This document shows, piece by piece, positions 38,925 to 48,800 of a DNA stretch of 64,000 nt. The notes under the pieces are model-generated. The model did not search any database. It was given only the letters and a program-made list of their open reading frames with translations, and was not told the DNA's origin. This stretch comes from Candidatus Zhuqueibacterota bacterium (GTDB lineage Bacteria > Zhuqueibacterota > Zhuqueibacteria > Residuimicrobiales > Krinioviventaceae): positions 62,001 to 126,000 of the forward strand of contig JAFGSB010000059.1 in the NCBI GenBank assembly GCA_016934825.1. The letters are read 5' to 3'. Made by a program: the position numbers and the translations under genes. How positions within the stretch are numbered: the stretch's first letter is position 1; every line of letters starts with the position of its first letter.

Positions 38925-41900
38925 ATGGCTAAAGCCAAAAAAGAAAAAAAATCAGCAAAAACCCGCAAACAAAAAATTACAATATTTTTTTGGCGGTGCT
39001 GGATATTTCTGGGATTGCTGCTAATTCTGATTTTTATATTATTTTTCTTTGCTTTCCGTTTTTTGATTCCATCGGATTATATTAAAAATTACGCTTCCAG
39101 GACCATGGAGCAAAAGTACTCCAGAAAAATGGTCATCGATAAGGTACAGATCAATCCGTTTACCGGCTTTGAATTTACCAATGTCAAACTGGAACGCGTG
39201 AATGATACACCGGACGAGTTCCCGGTCAATTACGCCTCAATAAACCGGATAAGACTGAACTATAGTTTAAAGAGACTGTTAAAAAAACATATCCTGATCA
39301 ATGAAGTTATTTTGGATTCCCCGGATATTGATCTGAATATTTCCGCCGTTCCCGATACTTCGCAAAAAGAGAAAGATGCCGCGCCCGATACCGTCTCTGC
39401 TACCGAATCGCCATTTTCCCTGCAATTAAAAGTATTACGATTAAAAGACGCGCAAATTAAAGTGACCGCACAGGACTCGTCGGTCACACAAAAAATGTAT
39501 CTTGCCGATCTGGATTTATTTCTTGATGATTTCAATTTACCAAAGGGAAACATCCCGGGCAATGATAGTCTTTTAACCGGGAAAGTGAAAATGACGTCGG
39601 AAAACGCCGATTTTTCTTTCGAACAAAAGTCTAACCAGGGTGATCTTTTTGTAACCGGCAATATCGACCTGCGGTCGGGATTAAATATCGCTACCCTGGA
39701 TTCCATAACGATGGACTTTAAGCTTGTATTGGATAAATTATTCCTGCGATCTAACATAAATCCTGATTTCACTTCAATTCAAATACCCTTTCCGTTATCC
39801 CTTGAGGCGGGATCCGAAGTCAGCCTGGGGGAAGAAAAAATACGGGTAAATCAATTAAAAATGACAGTGGGTAATGAAATATGGCTGGGTCTAAACTGTC
39901 GTATTGACGGGTTTATGTCCCAGGTACAACCCCCCGTATCGGTAGATATTCATACCAGTCATATTCCCGTAACCCAGTTGTTGACCCTGGCGGAAATGTT
40001 TGTGCCCGATTCCCTTCGGCAGGATGTTTATTTTGTCAATAAAAAGGCGGCCATATCACTGGCCGGATCGCGAATATCGGGAGTATTGCCGGACAGTTTA
40101 TCAAATAAGGGACTGGATTTTTACGCAAAATTACAATTCCTTGATTTTGGTATGACGTTAAATCATGGTCAGATGGAATTATTGAATTTGAACCTGAAAA
40201 CGGAAACATCGGGAACGCTTGCCTTTTTGGGGCTTGAAGGACTTCATAATAATACTGTTCTGTCTCTGGATTCATTATATTACGCTTTGTCAGATACATT
40301 TTCGGTTTATTCCGGCGGCGGATTATTGACCCTGGATGCCGATTTAAACGAATATATGCTGTTAAAAAATTCCGAGTTGAATTTTTCCCTGGCAAACCTG
40401 CTGGGCGCGGAATTGAACGGACGTTTATCATTGCGCAGCGATAACGGATTATCGTCCGTTAAAGGGGATGGTGAAATTACATTATCCGATATCGATTTAG
40501 CAAATTTTCCGCAGGCCCCGCTGGAAACCCGCGCCATGCTGGAATACAATTTAAACGTGAACACCCTCGATTCCATTTCCACAAGTTTGAAAATCAAGTC
40601 CGATTCGCTGGTGATCCCGTTTCAATTTGAAAAAGAATCTTTACCGTCCATAAATTTTATTACTCAAATGGAGCTCCGTTCCGATACAACATTTCAGAAT
40701 ATTGTTATAAAATCTCTGACCGTAAAATTAAATGATTTATTAACCGCCCGGGCCGAAGGCAGGGTAAGACGGGGCGGTTCCGATGGGATTACAATGATTT
40801 TAAAAGAATTGCAGGTCAGTCATCAAGAGATATTTGACTGGCTTCCCGACCGGATCAGGGAGAGATATTCGGATTTGAATGTTACCGGCTCCACGCAACT
40901 GCAGGGTGATTTTTACGGAAAAATAACTCCGGATATGTTTGATTATCATGTAAATGCACATCTGTTTACAGAGAACACCGATATTGTTTACCCGGCCCAG
41001 TTCATAAATATTTCGGGAGTAAAATTAAATGTTCTGGCAAATACCCAGGCAACCGGAAAAAGCACCGCTCATGTCAGCCTGCTGATCGACAGTACGCAAA
41101 CGGATAATTTGAGTAAATCGGCCTTTTTGAATAACAGTATATCATTCAGTGTTTATAGTCCGGATTTGACATCCCTGCAGGTAGACAGCGGCCGCATTAA
41201 TCTTCCCGATATGAAGGCGCAGGGCAGTTTTGGCGCTTTTATAAAGCAGCTCGATGTGAATCCTCATATTTATGCTCATGTTGAGTTCCGGCAATTTGCA
41301 AAGGACACAATTAAAATTACCCGTGACATTGCTTTACACGGTATAACCGATCTGACGGCGAATGTTGAAATGGACACGTCCTTTTTGGATTTGGCCGGGT
41401 CCCTGAACACAAAAGAGTTGACGGTTTATCTGCCTTCGGACACTAAAGTGCAAAATATAAACGCTGATTTTAAATTTCAGCAGAAAATGGATTTGATCAA
41501 TAAAATTTTTATCGAAAGTGAAAAGCCCCCGATATTAACGCCGACAGACGGATCCATCGACTATCTGGTTTACCGGCCGTATTACCGAAAGAGTCTGAAG
41601 GAACTCTCATACCTATCGATAGAAAAAATACAGGCGGCCGGCTATATGATCGATAATTTTACCCTGGAAGCATTACTGGGTAAAGGGCGGGTAGATGTAC
41701 CGTCGTTTTTTGGGAAACTGTACGGGGGTGATTTTGGCGGACGAATATCAATAAATCTTGCCGGCGGCGATATAAACCAGGCTACTTATGATATATCGGC
41801 CCATTTTTCCGGCATTAATTCGGACCTTTTATTGCCGGATATCAAAAGAGAAAAAACCCTCGGAGTGATTAACGCGAATGCGCAGTTTTCGGGTATCGGT

Positions 41901-42218
41901 TTAAACCCGGAGAAAGGAATTGATATTAAAGGAGATTTATATATTACCGAGATCGGCCCGAAAGTGGCGGACAATCTGCTTCGTTCACTGGATCCGGAAG
42001 GAACCGATTCCGGCATTCGTACAACAAGGAGGCTTATCAATTTAGGCTTTAAACCGCAATTGTTTACCTTTTCCTTTAAATACGGGTTCTTTTATACATA
42101 TATAGATTTTTCACAGCCGTGGTATTTTCCGGCAAAATTAAGCGGCAGCAAGATCGAATTGAACCGGAAACCGGTTAACTTTTTTATTCAAATGGCGTTG
42201 GCCAAACCTGCCGGATAA
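38925..42218 (+). CDS. AsmA/YdbH-like intermembrane bridge protein
   Basis: 1097 residues with a basic N-terminus, one membrane helix (about 22-48) and a long periplasmic chain of repeated amphipathic strands, as in AsmA-like lipid-transfer proteins (TamB, YhdP, YdbH) that form a groove between the membranes. The C-terminal region (about 880-1090) ends with the segment LLRSLDPEGTDSGIRTTRRL and further strands. The next gene encodes a YdbL (DUF1318) protein, and ydbH-ynbE-ydbL are neighbours in E. coli, which is the main reason to prefer YdbH over TamB or AsmA. Lipid transport to the outer membrane is inferred. Confidence 0.75.
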   Translation: MAKAKKEKKSAKTRKQKITIFFWRCWIFLGLLLILIFILFFFAFRFLIPSDYIKNYASRTMEQKYSRKMVIDKVQINPFTGFEFTNVKLERVNDTPDEFPVNYASINRIRLNYSLKRLLKKHILINEVILDSPDIDLNISAVPDTSQKEKDAAPDTVSATESPFSLQLKVLRLKDAQIKVTAQDSSVTQKMYLADLDLFLDDFNLPKGNIPGNDSLLTGKVKMTSENADFSFEQKSNQGDLFVTGNIDLRSGLNIATLDSITMDFKLVLDKLFLRSNINPDFTSIQIPFPLSLEAGSEVSLGEEKIRVNQLKMTVGNEIWLGLNCRIDGFMSQVQPPVSVDIHTSHIPVTQLLTLAEMFVPDSLRQDVYFVNKKAAISLAGSRISGVLPDSLSNKGLDFYAKLQFLDFGMTLNHGQMELLNLNLKTETSGTLAFLGLEGLHNNTVLSLDSLYYALSDTFSVYSGGGLLTLDADLNEYMLLKNSELNFSLANLLGAELNGRLSLRSDNGLSSVKGDGEITLSDIDLANFPQAPLETRAMLEYNLNVNTLDSISTSLKIKSDSLVIPFQFEKESLPSINFITQMELRSDTTFQNIVIKSLTVKLNDLLTARAEGRVRRGGSDGITMILKELQVSHQEIFDWLPDRIRERYSDLNVTGSTQLQGDFYGKITPDMFDYHVNAHLFTENTDIVYPAQFINISGVKLNVLANTQATGKSTAHVSLLIDSTQTDNLSKSAFLNNSISFSVYSPDLTSLQVDSGRINLPDMKAQGSFGAFIKQLDVNPHIYAHVEFRQFAKDTIKITRDIALHGITDLTANVEMDTSFLDLAGSLNTKELTVYLPSDTKVQNINADFKFQQKMDLINKIFIESEKPPILTPTDGSIDYLVYRPYYRKSLKELSYLSIEKIQAAGYMIDNFTLEALLGKGRVDVPSFFGKLYGGDFGGRISINLAGGDINQATYDISAHFSGINSDLLLPDIKREKTLGVINANAQFSGIGLNPEKGIDIKGDLYITEIGPKVADNLLRSLDPEGTDSGIRTTRRLINLGFKPQLFTFSFKYGFFYTYIDFSQPWYFPAKLSGSKIELNRKPVNFFIQMALAKPAG

Positions 42219-42250
42219 AATGTGTTTTATTTTTGTTTTGGAGGTTTATA

Positions 42251-42814
42251 ATGATAAAATTAAAATATTATATATTATTTATCGCATTCATCTTTCTGGT
42301 TTTTTTAGCGTGCAGTGTGCAGGTTCCGGAATTTAATGTGACTGGTGAAAAAACTTCACTCGAAAACCAGGTGCTTGGTGCATATCAGCAGATCGAAAGC
42401 GACACCTGGGTGATTGCTTCCACACGTTCGATCGGCAGCGGTCAAACAACACCGATGTCGACGAGACGGCGGCAGGTTTTGGAAGCGGTGCAGAACCGAA
42501 AATTCAACAAAGATGAAATTGACGAATTTAAAAAAGACCGCACGGTCGGTGAAAACAATAAAGGTTTTTTGACCATTCTGTCCTCGGAAAAATATAAAAC
42601 GGATGATAATTATCGCCGTATTGTCGATCAGGTTGTTAAGGAAGAAAATCTGGACCGTGAAGTCGTTTACGAACGAATCGTTGCCATCAACCAGTCTGCG
42701 GCGGAGGCCGGTCAGGAAGAACGGGATCAAATATTTGCCAAGCTCAATTTTGATAATTCGCCTTCGGGTACCATGATACAAAAACCTGACGGCGAATGGA
42801 CTGAAAAAAAATAG
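42251..42814 (+). CDS. YdbL-like (DUF1318) lipoprotein
   Basis: 187 residues from the ATG at 42251, which has GGAGG (42240-42244) 6 bases upstream; an in-frame ATG at 42233 lies before that site. Hydrophobic signal ends in VFLAC with Cys21, a plausible lipobox. The part from about 75 on has the DUF1318/YdbL pattern: VGENNKGFL, then EENLDREVVYERIVAINQ and a closing PDGEWTEKK. In E. coli YdbL is a soluble periplasmic chaperone and a separate small lipoprotein, YnbE, pairs with YdbH. Here one lipoprotein has both a lipid anchor and the YdbL domain, and no separate ynbE-like gene is seen. Confidence 0.78.
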   Translation: MIKLKYYILFIAFIFLVFLACSVQVPEFNVTGEKTSLENQVLGAYQQIESDTWVIASTRSIGSGQTTPMSTRRRQVLEAVQNRKFNKDEIDEFKKDRTVGENNKGFLTILSSEKYKTDDNYRRIVDQVVKEENLDREVVYERIVAINQSAAEAGQEERDQIFAKLNFDNSPSGTMIQKPDGEWTEKK

Positions 42815-42829
42815 ATCAGAATATATAGA

Positions 42830-42856
42830 CCGGGCGCCGGTTTACAAAAAGCCCGG
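42830..42856 (+). terminator. Possible weak terminator hairpin
   Basis: CCGGGC / GCCCGG 6-bp stem with a 15-base loop between the YdbL-like gene and the giant gene. No T run follows, so termination is doubtful; it may only attenuate. Confidence 0.25.
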
Positions 42857-42891
42857 CTATCAGTGAAGAATTACAATAATTTTTAACAACA

Positions 42892-45800
42892 ATGAAAAAG
42901 ACCTCCTTGAAAAAGATAATTTTTGTATTTGTTTTATTAGTTATTTGTACACCCGGATTGTATGCTCAGCCGGGCGGTAAACAGATACTGGATTATCAAC
43001 AGGTTACCACCCACCCGGATATAGATTTGTCCGCCCGCATTTCTCCGGACGGCAAATGGATGACTTATGTATCACGGCAGTCCGGGAATTTTGATATCTG
43101 GATACGCAGTACAGCCGGCGGGCGCGATATCCAGGTCACTTTTCACAAAGCGGATGATTATTACCCGGTATGGTCGCCGGATGGCCGGTCGATCGTTTTT
43201 GTCTCCCAGCGCAGCGACGCGGAAGGGGATATCTGGCGAGTTTATTTGCGGGAAGTAAAGGGTAGATTATACCCAAAAGATGAACTGGAAAGGCTGACTG
43301 ATTACCAGGGCATGGACGGATATCCGACCATATCGCCCGACGGCTATAAAATCGCCTGGGTTTCGGACCGTACCGGCCGGGAGGAGTTATGGTTTTATAA
43401 TGCCAGAACTGAAAACACGCTGCCGTTAACTTTTAAAGGAGGGACTCATCCAGTCTGGAGTCCAGATCAAAGATTTATTGCTTTTACCTCATTTCGGGAC
43501 GGGCAAGACAATAACGGAGATATTTTTGTTATCAATTTAAAAGGGCCGAGACCTTCCGGAATCGACACATTACTCTGGGATACCCGTGAATATCCCACCT
43601 GGCAGGTAACCAAAGGACCCGCTATAGACGGATTCCCAAGCTGGACACCGGATGCGAAAAACGTAACTTTTCTCAGAATGAGTTATGATACAAACAGAGA
43701 CGGGAAATTAACGCCTGTTGACCGGGCCAGCGTTTGGGAAGCGGAAGTTTTCGAATTCCCAACGGATTCACTTCAGGCAAAGGATTCGATGCTCGAAATT
43801 CTTGAGGAATCATTTAATATACGTATGGTACGATATGCCATGCCGTTAACCTCAGGTGGAGAAAACACCATGCAACCCTGGTCCGGAGCCAATGACCGTG
43901 TATATTTTACTTCGGACAGAGGCGGGAATCTGGATGTGTGGTCGTTTCCATCCAAAGGACATATTCCTCAAATGCAAACTCCGCAGGAACAGTTTGAACT
44001 GGCCGCTTCCGCGTATCCTTTGACGGACAGAATGACCAGACAGACACTCGGCTCCCTGTTTTTATATTGGGATCCGTCCACTATGACCAACCGCGAACAG
44101 TTGCTTGTCTGGGACCGGTTACTGGCGTTCCGCAGGGTCATAGATTTTCATAATTCAATGAATCCCTTTGCCGCACTGGCCTATTATGAGATGGGTGTTT
44201 GTTTAGACCTGCTGGATTATCCCGACAGGGCTGACCGGTTTTTACAGTTGTTATTGGATAATTATCCTGCAGAACGCAAAATATCGGCCTATGCCGAGAT
44301 GGCGCTGCTCGGATTAAAAGCGAAGCAGGCGGACGAGAAAACAAGACTCGATTTTTTATTATCCGGTTTGAATAATGTAATTGACACATATAATGACCAG
44401 CCCGAACCGGCTGCTGCGGCACGGATCATGATAGGTGATTTGTTGTTCAGAGTTAATAAAGACGCTCAGGCTTTTAATGAATATAAAAAAGTACTGGAGG
44501 AGTATCCCCAGCAGCGCTCGGAATGCGCGGAGAGCCAGTTAAAAATCGGCGATGTCTTTAACCGTTTCGCAACCCGCGCGGAAGTCATCAATGCCTATTT
44601 ACAGGTTGTTATTCATTATCCCGAACAAAGGCAATGGATGGTGCCCGCAAGAGACCGGATACTGGACATGCTGACTATGGGAGTGTCCCGGGAAATTGAA
44701 CTGGTGGGACAATATCGCGAAATTGTTGGTCAATATGCGCAATTCCCTTTACTGGCCGCCGCGGCCCAGCAGCGCATAGGCGATATACTTTATAAAAACG
44801 GGGATTTTGCCTCGGCAATCCAGGAATATGAGATGATTGAGTCCCTGTTCCCTGATCTCACGGATGAAGTTTTTACGGCCCAGATGTCTAAAGCGAACGC
44901 GTTATTAAAGATGGGAGAAAAACTTCAGGCTTTTAATCTCCTGGAACAATTATATAAAAAATTCGAGTCATCAAGGGCCGAATTATCGCAAAAAGCGTGG
45001 GACAAGCTGCTTGCGTCGTTACTGGAATCCGGGGATGAATTAAAACTATTACAGGAATTCAATCTGGCCCTGTTGCGGTATGCCCGCGCGAAAGAAATGG
45101 CCCCGGATGATTTGCATGCCCACCGGGGGTATATTGAATGCATGTATTATTTGAGAAAGATCGGGCAGGCCGTTATCGAATATGAAAATCTGGTCAGGCA
45201 ATATCCCGAAAAACAGATAATTTTATATTCTCTTGGGTTGGCTTATTCATATCAGGGAACGGAAAAAGCTGAATTGTATAATGACCCGGATGCCCTGGAT
45301 AAGGAAATTTTAAACCGGTCCAGTTACACGATTGCGCGGGCGTTGGCTTTTGATTATACGCTCGTTCAACCCTATTTGACAATCAGTTATAATTACGAAA
45401 TGATGGAACAGGCGCTTGCCCGGGAACGGGCCAAACCGAAAAGTTTTTTTGTCAAAGCTTGGGACATGTTAAAAGCGCCGTTCGAATCGTTATATAACAC
45501 GATAACATTTGCCAATGTAGAGCCAACACGAGGTTATTATGAACGGGCAATTCATGAATTGACCAAAGCCATAGGGCTGAACGATGAAGAACAGGATCCG
45601 GCCCTGGAAGCGAACCTGGCATTGAACCTGGCTAATAATTATTATAATTTAGGCGAATATGGATATGAAAAGGCCTATGAATATTATCATGTAAAATTAA
45701 AATATGATTCAACATTTTTCGATAAAAAGCGGGAAGCCGTCATTTACGAACGTATGGGACATTGCGCACTGATCGTTGAGGACCTGGAAAGGGGACCGGA

Positions 45801-48800
45801 ATATCTGAAATATGCCATTCAACTCTACCAGGAACTGGAAGATGAAACTCATGTGCTTTTGAATATCAACCGGCTGGCCCTGTTGTACCAAATAGGCGAT
45901 GTGAATGAATATGCCATAGAATATTTTCAAATGGCCGCGGCCATTCAAAAACGGAAAAACATGTACGACGATCTGATGCGAAGTTATCGCAGCATTGCCT
46001 ATAATTATCTTCAGCTTGAAGAACCAAATGACGCAATAATTTTTGCCCGGCAGGCGCTTGATTTATTGGAAACCGGTAAAGTCAAAGTCGTAAAATCGGA
46101 AGCCAGTCGGGTTAAATTGGGATTTTTAGGGCTTTATTTTCCGGTCCCGTTTCTTGATCTGAGTAAAATGGGGACCGGCGCCGCCTTAAAATTTACCACC
46201 GAGGATGAAAAGGCGCTAGTCTATTCCATTTTGGGAACGAGTCATAGTCTGGAAAAAAATTACTCGGAAGCAATCGATTTTTTTGAAAAAAAGCGGGAAA
46301 TTTATAAAAAACGTAAGGATTATGAAGCGGTTGCCACTTTTTTAAATAATATCGGTTATTTGTATTTTTTAAAGGGTGATTATTCAAATTCATGGTCTTC
46401 TTTTTTAGAGTCATATGAAATCTGTAAAAAACGGGAAATAATAAGGGGAATCATCGTTAACAGCACCAACCTGGCAAAAATTGTACTGTCAATGAACAAT
46501 GCCTTTCAGGAAGGAATGCTGGATTATGACAGCTCGGGAAATGATTTTAAATCCTATCAAAACATTGCGGCTGAAAAGATCAATTATGCGCTGGAGGTAA
46601 CAGGCGAAGAAGAGACCCGATATGCCCGTTTGAAAAGCATTTTATACAGGTATCTTTCGGAATTTTCCCTCATATCCTATAAATACGGTGCCGAACAGAA
46701 TATTCAATCCGATATCATTTCAACTATGAATATTTTGAACAACGCCTCTTTTGCGCAAACATATCTGGAAGAGGCACTGCGGATCAGCAGGCAAAATAAC
46801 CTCATTAACGAGGAATGTTCGGTACTGTACACCCTGGGCAAGTTGTTCATGCTGCTGCACAATACCGATAACGCTTATGTAAATCTGATAAACAGCAGAA
46901 GACTTGCCATAAGAAACGGTTTTTTTGATTTACTCTGGAGAATCGATACGGATTTGGGCGATTTGTTGGCCACCATGGACCGTACGGTTAAGCGAAAACA
47001 TTCTATCCAGCGTGACGCTTATGAATTTTATAATGAAGCAATCGATGTCATGCGCGCCCACCCGGAGGACATATCCGGCGCAAACGCCGCCATGACCAGA
47101 CAGGCCCATCAATTACCCTATCGTCGGGCCATTAAATACCTTGTCGACAAAGGTGATTATAACGGCGCCCTTGCTTTTTCGGAACAGATGCGGTCCAATA
47201 TATATCTTGATATTGTTCGCGGTGAGAATATTGTCCTGCGTAAAGAGCGTCATAAAATTTATTATGGGAATGCCAAGTTTTTACAAAACAGGATTAATGA
47301 ACTGGAAATAGAACTGCTGCGGTCCCGATACCAGTACGATATACCATTTACCCATATTGTTGAAATTCGGGATCAACTGGAAAATTATAAAAACGAATAT
47401 CAGGAATTACTTGAAAACACCCGCGAGGAGGTGCCTGAACTTGAAACGCTGGTTCGCGCCAATCCCATTCCGGTTTCCGCAGCGCAAAACCGTTTACGTC
47501 AAGATGAAGCGATCCTGTACTTTACATCGCAGGATGAAGATGTTTTATGCTGGCTAATTTTACCCGGAAATGTTGAATTCAGTAAAATAAAGTTGTCCCG
47601 GGTCACCATAAATCTGCAAATCAAATCATTATTTGAAGCGATAAAAACCGGAAATACGGACGATCAATCCTTTCAGGAACTGTTCTCCTTATTATCGCCG
47701 CTGGAAAAAACGCAGCAGCGGGTTAATCGTCTGATTATCATTCCCGCCCTGGATTCCATATTATTGCCCTGGTCCATTTTCACACAACAGATAGAAAATC
47801 AGGGTTCCGAACCTCTTTCTTTTGTGGTTTGTTCCAGTTTGACCGATTATTACTATTCATATGACAAGAGAAAGATTCAGGGAAACAGAATATATTTTGC
47901 TGCCCATTTGGAACCATCGGATTATCTTAAACAGGACGGCTATACTATTATGCTGCCACTGACAAGCCAGGAACAAAACAGTTTTTCCGCGCAGCTTCAA
48001 CCCCTTAGTATGTCCGATTTCCTTTATTTATCCGTTCATGGAGAATGGAACGATATTGATCCGGCAAGATCGCGTATCGGTTACACGATCAGGCGCTCTT
48101 CTCCAGCCGTATTTTCATCCCTGGATCTGTACCGGATATCACTGAACGCGAACCTGGTTTACCTTGGTTTTAATTCATCAATCCCCAGGAACAAATTCAG
48201 CGAGCCGTTTATTGCGTGGGAAAGGGCTTTCCGGTATGCCGGCGTACCCGCGATACTGATCAATTTGTGGGAATCTAATTCGGAAGATAATAGTGAATTT
48301 TTATCTGTATTTTATAAAAATTTAAAAACAAACCCCGCCGCAAAAGCCCTGTCGGAAACACAACAATTCTTTAAAAGTAAGGGGAAACCCGAAAGTTTCT
48401 GGGCGCGTTTTCAGCTTTATGGGTTTGGCGGTATGACCCGGGAAGAAGAGGAAAAGTATGCTGTCGAAGGATTTGAAATTCAGGTACGACGCGGACACAG
48501 CGCCTTTGATCTCAGCGAATGGGCGGACGCTATTCGTTTTTATGAAAGCGCGTACCATATGGCGGAACGGCATAATGATGAACAAAGCGTAAAATTACTT
48601 CAGCAGCGTATTCTGGAAAGTGCTGTAAACGGCGCTTTATGGGACAAGGCAATTGAAATTCAGCTTGAGCAAATATCAAAAGCGCAAAAACAAAATAATA
48701 TTGCCGCAGTCGCGAACGGGTACAGTAACCTTGCTTATTTTTATACCCAGAACGGGCAATTCGAAATGGGCGTGCAGGCAAAAGCCAAATATTCCCAACT

